Assembly (NCBI GenBank): GCA_002104895.1 | Contig: MCFG01000155.1 | Span: 117,501 to 142,295 of the forward strand | DNA: 24,795 bases | Source: Anaeromyces robustus | Lineage: Eukaryota; Neocallimastigomycota; Neocallimastigomycetes; Neocallimastigales; Neocallimastigaceae | Direction of reading: 5' to 3' | In this document: one piece after another, positions 1 to 11,957 of the stretch | Layout of the letters: the number at the start of each line of letters is the position of its first letter | Numbering within the stretch: the first letter of the stretch is position 1 | Made by a program: the position numbers and the translations under genes | Notes under the pieces: generated by a model | The model's database searches: none | Seen by the model: the letters and a program-made list of their open reading frames with translations, nothing else | Told to the model about the DNA's origin: nothing

Positions 1-1431
1 AATACATAATAATTTATATTTTTTAATTATAATTTTAATTATAATTTTAATTATATATTTGAAAAATGATAAATGATCCCTTTAAAAATGCTAAAATTCT
101 TAAAATTAAAATTATATTTTATTTATTCATTAATAAAAGTAAATAGTTCGTATTTAGAAGTATTATTATGAGTTTTATTTTTTTATTATTTTTTATATTT
201 ATTTTAATTATTTCTTTAAAAGTAAATAAATAAAACTGTCTACTTTTTTAATTTAACTACATTTGAAATGTTACTTATTATTATTATTATGATTATTATG
301 ATTATGATTATTTATTATATAATAGTTAATTAATTAATAACCCATTTATATAATTTTATATAATTTTTTTAATATTATTAATAAATTAATTAAAAATAAA
401 AATAAAAAAACAAAATAAAAAAAAACAGCAACATTTTTACTATTATTATTATTTATTGTTTATTATTGTTTATTGTTTATTATTATTGTTTACTTTATTG
501 ATTCATTTATTTATCTACCAAGTTTTTTATAATAATTAATTAATAATAAATAATAATAAATAATAATAATAAAAGCACCCAATTTTAATTAATTTTTACA
601 ACCTCGAATTATTTAAAAATTTTAAAGTTTAATTAGTGTAAACTCTAAAATTGAAAAATAAAAAAAAGAGTGGTCCTTTTTTATTATTATTATTATTATT
701 AATTATTATTAATTATTATTATTATTATTATTACTATTATTTATATATTTATTTATTTTAATAATTATTAATAAAAATGATCTAAACTTTCCAATAAAAA
801 GATTTAAAATAAAAAAAAAATTAAAAAAAAAAAATTAATTAATATATTAATAGTTATAATGATTAAAAAAAAATTAAAATAATCATTTATTCAAAACTAA
901 TTTATTAATTATTTTATTAGTAATTCGGGTTCAATTTAATTTTAATTATTTCTATATATGTTATTATTATTATAAAAAAAACTTTTAAAGTTATATATAA
1001 TTAATTCTATTGAGGTATTTTATTAATTACGAATATTCTTGTTGTTTTTTTTTTTTAATCAATATTTTAATCCATAATTAAAAAAATAAATAACAACACA
1101 ACAATAATAACAACAACAATAATAATAATAATAATAGCAATAATAATAATATAATTATTATTGTTACTATTATTTATTTTTTAATATACATATTTATATA
1201 TTAACAACGTTTTTTTATTATTACTATTATTATTTAATAACATAATTGTTTATATTATTTTTTAAATATTCATTAAAACAAAAAAAAATTAAATTAAAAA
1301 AATGTGTTATATATGTATAACAAAATAATAATTATAAATAATTGTGTTTTTTTTTATTTATTTTATTTATTTATTTCTGTTATATGATTTATACAAAATA
1401 ATATGTATATAAAAATACTAATTATTAAAAA

Positions 1432-1471
1432 AGAAAGAAAGAAAGAAAGAAAAAAAGTAATTAATACCGAG

Positions 1472-1513
<42 letters not shown>

Positions 1514-1515
1514 TT
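1432..1515. repeat. (GAAA)n followed by (TTA)n microsatellites
   Basis: A short GAAA run (about 1432-1456) is followed by a TTA/ATT run of about 45 bases (1469-1513). Both are plain microsatellites, with no sign of coding use. Confidence 0.8.
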
Positions 1516-1702
1516 AATTAAATATAATGAATATATATATGGTTTTATTAAAAAAAAAATTCATTCTATTTTATCATATTAATAATAAATATGAAAAGAT
1601 TAAATAAAAAAATATAAAAATTTAAATCTATATATTAAATTAACAAATATTATTATTAGGTAAAAAAAAAATAAAAAATAAAAATAAAACTTTATTACAA
1701 CA

Positions 1703-1750
1703 TTGTATTGTATTGTATTATTCATTCATTCATTCATTCATTCATTCATC
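1703..1750. repeat. (ATTGT)n and (ATTC)n microsatellites, adjacent
   Basis: Three or four ATTGT pentamers run directly into about eight ATTC tetramers, then a T-run. This is simple slippage-type repeat DNA. Confidence 0.8.
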
Positions 1751-2688
1751 TTTTTTTTTTTTTTGTTCTTGTTATTGTTGTTGTTGTATGCAATATATAA
1801 AATTATGTCGTTCATGTTAATTTATAATTTATAATTAATATATAATACATAATATATAATATATAATATGATATAATATAATATAATGTATAAATAATTA
1901 AAATATGAAAAATATACATGCATCTTTTTGTTTTAATTTTATAATTTTATTTATTTTTTAAAATTTTTTGATTTTATAAATTTTATGATTTGAAACATCA
2001 AATGGATTATACATTTACTTTTTTTTTTATTTATTTATTTATTTATTTATTTAATATATATTAAATAAATATATAATACATTAAAATTAAAAACAATCAA
2101 AACAAACCCACACTCATACCCACACACTTACATCCAATTTTGCGTTTATTTTTTATTTTATGCTAAATACAAACTCCTCATTATTAAAAAAAAATAAAAA
2201 CAATAATAATAAAATAAAATAAAATAATTAAAAATAAGGTTAAATGAATTAAAACTTTTTTTTTTTTTTTGTTTTAAATCATAATCCTTATTTAAATATT
2301 TGATTATTTGATTATTTTATTATTTTTATTATTTTATTATTTTTTATATAAAATAAAAATAATTTAAATTTTTATTTTTTTTTTTTTAATTATACCTAAA
2401 AAAGAAATTAATTTTTAAAAAAGATGTTTTACATTTTGAATTAAAAAACCATGTTTGATATAAAATTAAATTAAATTAAATTATATATAATATAATAATA
2501 TAAATATAATATAATATATAGAAATATTATATAGAATTTTATATAGAATTAAATATAAACTAATATATATTATTAATGTTATTATTATTATTATTATTAT
2601 TGTTATTATTATTGTTAAAAATAATGATAATATTTAAACTTTTTTATTATTATTCTTGCATTATAAACTTATTATTGAATATTAGTAA

Positions 2689-2882
<194 letters not shown>

Positions 2883-3795
2883 TATTTACATGTTTATTAT
2901 AATAGAAGAATTCTAAGATCCAAAATGAACAAATATAGAAATAATGTATTATTTAATAATTATAAAAAAAATAAAAAAAGATATAATATATTTATATTAC
3001 TTTATATATATATTATATACCTTTCTTATTATCATCATCAATTATAGAATTATAGGATATAAATCTATATATAGTTGATTATAATATTTTGATATGATAT
3101 AATAATAATAATAATAAATAAATAGTAAAAAAAAAAAAAGTATCAAAATATAGTAATTAATAATTAAAAATAAATGAGTAACAATTAAATTGTTTTAAAA
3201 CATTTCTAAATAAAAGAAAGAATGAAAATTTTCAGCCATATTGTTCCTAAAAAAAAAAGAATGAAAAAAAAAAACTTAAAAAAACTTTTCATTTGTTTCA
3301 GATCTTAAATTTTAAAATAAATAAAATAAATAAAATGATGCCTAATTAAATAATAAACTTTAATATTGATATTAATAATTAATAAATTATATACTTTTTT
3401 TTTTTTTTTTTTTGATTAAATTATTATATAAATGATTAATTATGACTGCATTGCATATATATGGTAAGGTATAAATTTTATTTTAAATCATCAATCCAGT
3501 CTTAGTCTTTTTGTATTGGTAATAGGATAAATATGGTAATAATGATAATTGACATATTTATTTATTTATTAGAGTTAAAGCGATTATTAAAATTATACAA
3601 TATACAAGAATATATGATATAACCATATAAATCATTTATTTATTTTATTTATTTATCCACTCATTTATTCATTATTAATATTAATGATTAATTAATTATT
3701 TATTTATTTTTATTCATTTATTCATTTACATTATTCAATGATTCATGATTCATAATTCATGATTCATTAAAAAAACCAATTATTAATAGAATTTC

Positions 3796-3797
3796 TT

Positions 3798-3846
<49 letters not shown>
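3796..3846. repeat. T9A42 homopolymer tract
   Basis: Nine T are followed by 42 uninterrupted A. It could be a microsatellite or the remains of a retroposon tail, but no retroposon body or target-site duplication is visible beside it. Confidence 0.8.
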
Positions 3847-3848
<2 letters not shown>

Positions 3849-4619
3849 TAATATAACTATTTTCGGTTATATAATCAATTTCTTTTTTTTTTTTCCTTTA
3901 AAAAATAGTATTAAAATAAAAAATAAAAAAAATAAAAAATAAACCTTAAAATAAAAAAGTAACAATTAAAAAACCAAAAAAAAAAAAAATTAAGGTTTAA
4001 ATATTTAATTAGAAATAATGAACAAATAAAAAAATAATAAAAAACTTTTTAAAAATACTGATTTGAATGACTCATATTTTTTTATTTTTTTTTTTTCAAT
4101 ATTATATTTATTTATTATTATTTTTTTTTTTTTTTTTTATTTTAAATCCAAGCCAATTACATCTACATTTAAAAAAAAAAAAACAAAATTGGAAATATGA
4201 AAAAAAAATTTTTTTTTTTAAATATAAGCCAAAAAAAAATAAAAATTACTTAAATACTTTAAATATTTAAATAATACCAAAATAATAATTTAATAACTAA
4301 TAATAATAATGATATTAAATTAAATTAAAAATGAATATTATTAAAGATTATATAATAATTATCGTAATATGGCATCATAATTCATATTTACTACTCAAAT
4401 CAAACTTTTATATATATCTATATATATAACTTATATAATATTTAAATATATAATAAATAATAATAATAAATAATAATAATAAAAAAATAATATTTTATAA
4501 TAATATTTTATATTATTTTCATATATATTATTTATTATATATATATATATAAATCTTATATAATATCTATTATAAATAAATTATTGATATTTTGATGTAT
4601 ATATAATTGACAATAACAC

Positions 4620-4745
4620 AAATTACTGGAGAAAGTTAACATATTAAAAAAGTTCACAATAATCTTTTTTTTTTTAGACTAAAGGAATAAAATACACTTC
4701 CATATTTTTTAAAATTACTGTAACAAATTAGAAAAGTTCACAATA
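4620..4745. repeat. Imperfect direct repeat of about 35-42 bases
   Basis: The block at 4620-4661 (starting AAATTACTGGAGAAAG and ending AAAAAGTTCACAATA) recurs in shortened form at 4712-4745 (starting AAATTACTGTAACAAATT and ending AAAAGTTCACAATA). The shared 3' part AAAAGTTCACAATA is exact. A weaker third echo, TAATTACTGAAAC, lies near 4857-4869. No coding potential is seen. Confidence 0.55.
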
Positions 4746-5724
4746 AAAATGGGTATAAAAAATAATTAATTTAACTATTGAAAAAGATATTTTGTATTTT
4801 GTAAGAAAGGTTTAATCTAAAGTTAAATAGATTCTTTATTTTAAAGTTTAATTTTACTAATTACTGAAACTTAAAAAAAGGAGTATACAATTAATTTAAA
4901 ACCTACAACAACAATTACAAAGTTAAATAAATAAATAAAAGTAGTAATAATAAATAATATAATAATATTTAAGATACACATTTTATTAGAAACAGAATAA
5001 AAATAGAACACAATAATCAATATATAAGAAAAAAACACTTTTTTTTAAATAATTATTTTTTAAAAAAAAATAGTATTTTAATAATATTTTATTATTATTA
5101 TTAAATATTATTTTAATAATTTTGTTTTTAATTTTTTTTTATATATATATTTACAAAATAATGGAATTAAGTATTTATAAAAATTTGTTTTTTTTTTTTT
5201 TGTTTTTTGTTTTTTGTTTTTTTGTTTTTGTGTTTTGTTTTTTAAAATATGTGCGATAAATAAATTATATATAAAATTGAAAAGAAAAAAAAAAAGTGTT
5301 CCCTTTTTTTTTTTTCGTTTTTTTTTTTTTTTAAATTTAAAATGATAGATTAAATTATCAAAAATTCTTTTATTGAATGATAAAAAAAAAAAGTTTTTTA
5401 ATTTTTTCTTTTTTTTTGTTGATACTTTTCTTTGAACGTATTATATATATTATTTTTTTTTAAAGGTATATAATATAAATTTTACTTTTTTAAAAAAAAT
5501 AAAAAAGAATTAAAAATTCTAAATTTCTAATAATAATTAGTGATTTTTTTTTTATTATATATAAAAATTTAATTCAACTTTCTTCTTCTTCTAACTTTTG
5601 TTATTTCCGTTTTCATACTCGTACTCTTTTTTTGTTTTTAAAATTAGTTGGATTTGGTTGAATCATATATAATTAATATAATCCTTGTAATTTATACATT
5701 GGACATGATGCTTTTTTTTTTTTT

Positions 5725-5738
5725 TTTATTTTTTTATT
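5725..5738 (-). promoter_or_regulatory. Possible HSP70 polyadenylation hexamers
   Basis: TTTATT occurs at 5725-5730 and 5733-5738, which reads AATAAA on the minus strand. This is about 130-140 bases downstream of the HSP70 stop codon, a plausible distance. AATAAA is frequent by chance in DNA this AT-rich, so the assignment is weak. Confidence 0.25.
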
Positions 5739-5869
5739 TTTTTATAAAAAAAAAACTCTTTTAAATTAATAAGAGATTGGATTATTATGAAAAAAAAAAT
5801 TTTTTTATATGGTGTTTTTGTTTACTTTTTTTTTTTCATTTCCTTGAATATAATAAAATTTTAAGCAGC

Positions 5870-7822
5870 TTAATCAACTTCTTCAACAGTTGGACCGTTA
5901 CCACCTGGAGCAGCACCACCTGGAGCGGCACCACCTGGGAATCCACCTGGAGCAGCTCCTGGAGCAGCACCAGCAGCACCAGCTTGTTGATACATCTTAG
6001 TCATAATTGGAGTAGCAACACCTTCTAAGTCCTTTCTCTTACTTTCAAATTCTTCCTTCGTAGCTTCTTGGTTATGATCTAACCATTCAATAGTTTCATC
6101 AATAGCCTTATTTAATTTATCCTTATCACCAGCTTCAAGAAGGGATGAAATCTTTTCATCAGAAATTGAATTACGAAGTTGATAAGCATAAGATTCAAGA
6201 CTATTCTTAGCAGCAATACGTTCAGCAACTTCAGCATCTTCAGCCTTATACTTTTCAGCTTCACTAACCATACGATCAATTTCTTCCTTAGATAATCTAC
6301 CCTTATCATTAGTAATAGTAATCTTGTTAGATTTACCAGTGGTCTTATCAACAGCAGATACATTTAAGATACCATTAGCATCAATATCAAAAGTAACTTC
6401 AATTTGTGGAACACCACGTGGAGCTGGTGGAATACCATTTAATTCGAATTTACCTAATAAGTTATTATCCTTAGTACGAGCACGTTCACCTTCGTAAACT
6501 TGAATAAGTACATCAGTTTGATTATCAGCATAAGTTGAGAAAATGTTAGATTTCTTAGTTGGAACAGTAGTATTACGCTTAATTAAAGTAGTCATAACAC
6601 CACCAGCAGTTTCAATACCTAATGAAAGTGGAGAAACATCTAATAAAAGTAAATCTTGAGTCTTTTCAGAAGTTTCACCAGAAAGAATAGCAGCTTGTAC
6701 AGCAGCACCATAAGCAACAGCTTCATCTGGATTAATAGACTTTGATGGTTCCTTACCATTAAAGAAGGAAGAAACTAAACTTTGAATCTTTGGAATACGA
6801 GTAGAACCACCAACTAAAACAATTTCATGAATACTAGATTTATCTAATTTAGAATCGTTAAGAACCTTTTCAACTGGTTCAATAACATTTCTGAATAAAT
6901 CAGAGTTTAATTCTTCGAAACGAGCACGAGTAATAGAAGTGTAGAAATCAATACCTTCGAAAAGAGAATCAATTTCAATAGAAGTTTGAGTAGAAGAAGA
7001 AAGAGTACGCTTAGCACGTTCACAAGCGGTTCTAAGACGACGTAAAGATCTCGGGTTAGTAGAAATATCTTTCTTGTATTTTCTCTTAAATTCTTGAACA
7101 AAGTGACTAACTAATCTGTTATCGAAATCTTCACCACCTAAGTGAGTATCACCAGCAGTGGCCTTAACTTCGAAAATACCATCTTCAATAGTTAAAAGAG
7201 AAACATCAAATGTACCACCACCAAGATCGAAAATTAAAACATTCTTTTCACCTTCAGATTTCTTGTCAAGACCGTAAGCAATAGCTGCAGCAGTTGGTTC
7301 ATTAATGATACGAAGAACATTAAGACCAGCAATAAGACCAGCATCCTTAGTAGCTTGACGTTGAGAATCATTGAAATAAGCTGGAACAGTAATTACAGCA
7401 TTGGTAACCTTATCACCTAAGTAGGCTTCAGCAGTATCCTTCATTTTAGTAAGAACCATAGAAGAAATTTCTTCAGCAGTGAAATCTTTAGTTTCACCCT
7501 TGTATTGAACTTGAATGTATGGTTTACTAGATTTTTCAATAACCTTGAATGGCCAATGTTTCATATCAGATTGAACTTCTGGATCATTGAAACGACGACC
7601 AATAAGACGTTTAGCATCAAAAACAGTATTGGTTGGGTTCATAGCAGCTTGATTCTTAGCAGCATCACCAATTAAACGTTCAGAATCGGTGAAAGCAACA
7701 AAAGATGGAGTGGTACGGTTACCTTGATCATTTGGAATAATTTCAACACGATCATTTTGCCAGACACCAACACAAGAATAGGTAGTACCTAAATCAATAC
7801 CAATTGAAGAAGCCTTAGACAT
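5870..7822 (-). CDS. Cytosolic HSP70 (DnaK-family) molecular chaperone
   Basis: 650-residue HSP70, the usual length for a cytosolic/nuclear eukaryotic member. It is an ATP-driven chaperone that binds exposed hydrophobic segments with J-domain and nucleotide-exchange partners. All three family signatures are present: IDLGTTYS (residues 9-16), [14 protein letters not shown] (197-210) and [15 protein letters not shown] (334-348). The nucleotide-binding domain spans about 1-385. The interdomain linker [11 protein letters not shown] (390-400) leads into the substrate-binding beta domain (to about 510) and the helical lid (to about 610). An Ala/Gly/Pro-rich tail ends in PTVEEVD; the EEVD binds TPR co-chaperones and marks the cytosolic class, and no signal or transit peptide is present. 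The start ATG (7820-7822) gives the normal family N-terminus. The gene is intact and intronless, with GC near 37% in a sampled line and favoured GGT, CGT, CCA and AAG codons, as expected for high expression. Whether it is constitutive or heat-induced cannot be read here; no clean heat-shock element was found upstream. Confidence 0.97.
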   Translation of the reverse strand: MSKASSIGIDLGTTYSCVGVWQNDRVEIIPNDQGNRTTPSFVAFTDSERLIGDAAKNQAAMNPTNTVFDAKRLIGRRFNDPEVQSDMKHWPFKVIEKSSKPYIQVQYKGETKDFTAEEISSMVLTKMKDTAEAYLGDKVTNAVITVPAYFNDSQRQATKDAGLIAGLNVLRIINEPTAAAIAYGLDKKSEGEKNVLIFDLGGGTFDVSLLTIEDGIFEVKATAGDTHLGGEDFDNRLVSHFVQEFKRKYKKDISTNPRSLRRLRTACERAKRTLSSSTQTSIEIDSLFEGIDFYTSITRARFEELNSDLFRNVIEPVEKVLNDSKLDKSSIHEIVLVGGSTRIPKIQSLVSSFFNGKEPSKSINPDEAVAYGAAVQAAILSGETSEKTQDLLLLDVSPLSLGIETAGGVMTTLIKRNTTVPTKKSNIFSTYADNQTDVLIQVYEGERARTKDNNLLGKFELNGIPPAPRGVPQIEVTFDIDANGILNVSAVDKTTGKSNKITITNDKGRLSKEEIDRMVSEAEKYKAEDAEVAERIAAKNSLESYAYQLRNSISDEKISSLLEAGDKDKLNKAIDETIEWLDHNQEATKEEFESKRKDLEGVATPIMTKMYQQAGAAGAAPGAAPGGFPGGAAPGGAAPGGNGPTVEEVD

Positions 7823-8028
7823 ATTGAATTATATTATATAATTATTTATTTAATTATTTATTTATAGGAAATTTAGAATTTGATTATTTTATATTTAATT
7901 TATGTTTTTTAAATTTATATATCCGTTTATATAAATTTTAAATGCGTAAAAAGAAAAAAAATTTTTTAAGAAAATAAAAAACTTTTTTATTTATAATTAT
8001 AAAATAAATTAAGGTTTTCGCTTTTTTT

Positions 8029-8050
8029 ACAAAAAAAAATTTTTTTTTGT
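8029..8050. repeat. 22-bp perfect palindrome, A9T9 core
   Basis: The sequence is AC followed by nine A, nine T and GT. It lies about 207-228 bases upstream of the HSP70 start codon. Rigid A-tracts often disfavour nucleosomes, so a promoter role is conceivable, but A9T9 runs are not rare at this base composition. Confidence 0.6.
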
Positions 8051-8363
8051 TATATTGTAAAAATTAATTTACAAACTGGTATAAAAAAATTTTTTTTAAT
8101 TAAATAAATTATAAAAAAAATATTTTAATAAAATTTGATGTAATATTAAAAGTGAAGAAAAAAAAAAAAGGTTTTTTACACTGTTTTTATATTAATTTTT
8201 TCTTTATTTTATATTTATTATATATTTAAATTGTGATTATTAATTGTTACCATATAAAATAATATTTATTTATTTGTTTATTTATTTATTTATTTACTTA
8301 TATTATTATATATATTATATTACATTATAATGTATTATATAACTATTTATTTGTTTATTAGTT

Positions 8364-8408
<45 letters not shown>

Positions 8409-9024
8409 ATTTTTTATTTTATTATTATATTTAATTATTTAATTTATAGTTCCTTTCATTTAAATCTTCTTTGTGTTTTAATTTGATTTATATATATTAT
8501 ATTATATTTGTTTTACTAATTATTGTATATATTGAAATATATTATATTATATTCTTAATATTGATTTAATTATAATAAAAATTAACATTGATTTATTATA
8601 TTTTATTATTTTAAAGAATAAAAATTAATCCTAAAATAAAAATAAAAAATTAAATATTAAATATTTTTATTATTTAATATAATGTTACATTTATTACAAT
8701 ATATTCTAATATTATCAATTAATTATATAATTGATTTTATTTATTATATTAATATTATATTTCATTCATCTTTTTAATTGATTTATATATATTAATAATA
8801 TATTATAATATATAAGAATATACTATTAATTTAAAATAAAATAATTTAAGCTTTTTATTAATGATATAATTTATATTTTATTCATAATCCATATAGCTAA
8901 TTGCTTATAGCCAATAGTTTATGTTTAAGACAATAAGCTAGTTATTTTTTTTCTTATCTATCCTAATAAATAATAAATTATAAATAAATCATTATTATAT
9001 ATTATTACATACAATATCTCTAAA

Positions 9025-9125
9025 ATCCATAAAAAAATTATCCAATAACGTCAATAATGTGATGGATTGTATACGTTCTTGGTAAATATATTTTTACAAC
9101 GAACAATTAATTAGTGGATCATCCA
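9025..9125. other. Cluster of TGGAT/ATCCA pentamers
   Basis: Five copies of TGGAT or its complement ATCCA lie within 101 bases: ATCCA at 9025-9029, ATCCA at 9040-9044, TGGAT at 9063-9067, and the pair TGGAT/ATCCA at 9115-9125, which forms the near-palindrome TGGATCATCCA. The surrounding block is less AT-rich than its neighbours. No coding frame is present. It may be a protein-binding cluster or a decayed insertion. Confidence 0.45.
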
Positions 9126-10187
9126 AAACCCATTAATAATTATTAGTAAATTATAGAATGTATTAAATAAATGAATAAAATAAATTTAAATAAAATTATT
9201 TAATATAATAAATATTAATGAATAATAATTAATTTAATAATCCATAATAAAATATGAATTAATTAAATATAGAAATAGATAAAATAAATAAATAAATAAA
9301 TAAAAATTATATTGTAAAAATTATAACAAAATATATTAAAAAAATTAAATATAGAAATTAATAGAAACAGGTAGAAAAAAAAAAAAAAGATGTCAAAATA
9401 ATTTTAACTTATTAATAATAAATAATAAATAAAAATAATTAATAATTAATCGAATGAATTAGTTTTTCATAATTATAATTATAATTATAATTACCAAATT
9501 ATTTATTTATTATTTATTAATAATAACACAAAGTAAAGAAGAAGAAAGTAAAAAAAAAAATTATAAACAATAAAATCATAATAAAAAAAAAAAAAACAGA
9601 AAAGTTAAAGGAATATAGAAGAAGAAAAAAAAAAACAGAATAATTAATAATAATAAAAAAACAGACATAATATTTTTTTCATATTTATTTATTTATTTTT
9701 ATTTATTTATTTATTATTATTACTTAGAGTATATTAATTATTATAATATTTATATAATATTTAATTATTAAATTATATATATATATTTTTTTTGTTGTTT
9801 ACATAAAAGAATTTAATAAATGAATTTCCATTTTAGTTATTTCGTAAATGAATTATGTCTTTTTTTTTTACTTTTTTTAATACAAAAACGTAAAAAAAGT
9901 TTTGTTGTAACAATTAGTCAAAAAGAAGAAATGGAAAACAAATAATAAAAATATAAAATACCCTAAAATAATTAATAGTTATTTTAATTAATATAAGTAT
10001 AGATTATATAATTATAAAATAAAATAACTTATTCACTTATAAAAACATACATTAAAATATTATTAATATTAACAATTAAACCAAACTATTCTATAATAAT
10101 AATTACAACAAAAACTAACAAAAAAAAAAACATAAATTATTTATTAATTAATTTATATTTGTTTGTTTATTTATGTATTTATTTTAC

Positions 10188-10230
<43 letters not shown>

Positions 10231-10238
10231 TTATATAT

Positions 10239-10333
<95 letters not shown>

Positions 10334-10334
10334 T
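10188..10334. repeat. (TTTA)n microsatellite, once interrupted
   Basis: A TTTA array of about 147 bases, broken once near 10230-10240 by TTATATATTT. It is entirely non-coding in character. Confidence 0.9.
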
Positions 10335-11150
10335 AGATAAATATAGAGATAATATTATCTATAAAAAAAAAGTCCTTTTTTTTTCTTATACAATTTTTTT
10401 TTTAAAAGTATGTTCTAATATTAATAAATGCTTAAAACTAACCATAGACGATAGAATAAATTTTAATTATAAAAAGAAAGAAATAGAAAAAAATTAATTG
10501 ATATTAATAAAATATTATTGTATTAAAAAAAAAAAAAAGATCTAAAAAAAATTTTTTTAAAAAATTAATTTATTTATATTAAGTTAGTTGTACTTTTTTT
10601 TTAATTTATTTTTTAATTTATTTTTATTTAAAAATAATTAATTATTAAATTTATCATAATATATAATAATAATATATTACCAAAATAAAATGTATATATT
10701 AATATGCATTATCATTTTAAAGTGTTATATATTAAAATATACTATAATATATATAAATCAATTATAATAAAATAAAAATAAGATTAACTTTAAAAATAAA
10801 AAATTAAATTTATGAAGACGGAATAATTATTTAGTAAATGTTAAATAGAATAATGTATAATGTAATAAATAAAATGACTACAATAAAAAAAAAAAAGTTA
10901 AAGAAAAATAGAGAAAGAAAGAAGTAGAAGAAGTATTAAAAAAATAATAAAAAAATTCAATAAAAAAATATAAAAATAAAACAATAATAAGTGTAATTTA
11001 ATGAAAAGATAAAAAGAAAATATTATCATATTATCATTATCTTATAATATTATTAATTTTTATTAAATAAGTTCGTAATTAGAAACTCTTTTATATTATA
11101 AAAAGTAATATTATTAAATAATAAATGATGAGTTTATATGAACATATATA

Positions 11151-11204
11151 TTGTGGATATTTTTAAATTCTGATTTTAATTTTGTGGATATTTATAAATT
11201 TTGA
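11151..11204. repeat. Tandem duplication with 31-base period
   Basis: TTGTGGATATTTTTAAATTC at 11151-11170 recurs as TTGTGGATATTTATAAATTT at 11182-11201, each followed by TGA. The two copies are offset by 31 bases. No function is apparent. Confidence 0.5.
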
Positions 11205-11946
11205 CATGTTAAATTAAATGTTTCTCAAAGTTAAAGAACACTTTCTTTATAATTAACAAAAAAAATAATTCTAAAATATAATATTTTTTATAAAAAAAAA
11301 ATAAGTATAAAAAAAAAAAAAAACTTTAAAATATACTTTTTATATAAATTATAAAAAAAGTAAATTTTAAAGTTTTATGAAATAAGATGTATGTGTTAAA
11401 TGTTGATTTTTCCCTTCTTGAAAAGAATAAGAGAAAAAATATAATAAATATAAATAATAAAAATGACATATGATTTTTTATTTTATTTTATTTTATTTTA
11501 TTTTTTTTTTTATATCTAGAATGTCAAATTTTTTTTTAAAAAAAAAAGTATAAATAATAAATAATTAAATAATTAAATAAATACGTATACTATACAAAAA
11601 CATTAAAAATTATTAAAATAAGTATTTACTAAATGTACATAAATTAAGTATTTTATATAGATATATAAGTTTATTACTTTATAATTATTATACTGTAATA
11701 TTATATTATTATATTATGATATTATTATGTATTATTATGAGCAAAGTTAATATATTATAATAATTAATAATTAATAAAGTAATTTCAACAAGAACAATTA
11801 AATAAAATATGATGATATTAATATATTTTATTATATTAATATGAAATTCCTTTTTAATAATTCTAAATATTTAAATGATTTTATTGATTATTTTCTTTGA
11901 ATGAGAATTTGAAAATGTTAGTCATAAAAAAATAAATGTAAAAAAT

Positions 11947-11957
11947 ATTTATGGAGA
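11947..11957. repeat. Target-site duplication, left copy of SINE
   Basis: ATTTATGGAGA, identical to 12478-12488. Together the two copies bracket the element exactly between its poly(A) tail and its 5' head, as left by target-primed reverse transcription. Confidence 0.9.

Larger units (their letters stand above)
7823..11946. other. AT-rich intergenic region between HSP70 and the SINE
   Basis: No gene is supportable on either strand. The first few hundred bases are the HSP70 5' flank; TATA-like strings are everywhere and cannot be singled out. The rest is A/T DNA with TTTA microsatellites at about 8256-8297, 8359-8406 and 10188-10334. It also has a small tandem duplication (11151-11204), a TGGAT/ATCCA cluster (9025-9125) and a perfect A/T palindrome (8029-8050). 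The open frame at 10159-10497 is microsatellite-derived. Confidence 0.7.

Noticed and set aside
920-940. GGGTTCAATTT as a tRNA T-arm
   Set aside because: No D arm, anticodon arm or acceptor pairing can be found around it.
3796-3846. T9A42 as the tail of a second retroposon
   Set aside because: No body with distinct composition and no flanking duplication could be found on either side.
4067-4270. 67-residue Phe/Lys/Asn-rich open frame
   Set aside because: It is built on T- and A-runs and has no recognisable protein pattern or start context.
5777-6028. 83-residue plus-strand open frame with Trp-Ser-Ser repeats
   Set aside because: It is the antisense of the Gly/Ala/Pro tail of HSP70.
7867-7885. 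Candidate heat-shock element GGAAATTTAGAATTTG upstream of HSP70
   Set aside because: The second unit is TTA rather than TTC and the next GAA is at the wrong spacing. GAA and TTT strings are abundant here, so this is not convincing.
10159-10497. 112-residue hydrophobic open frame
   Set aside because: Same reason: about 147 bases of TTTA repeat followed by unremarkable A/T sequence.
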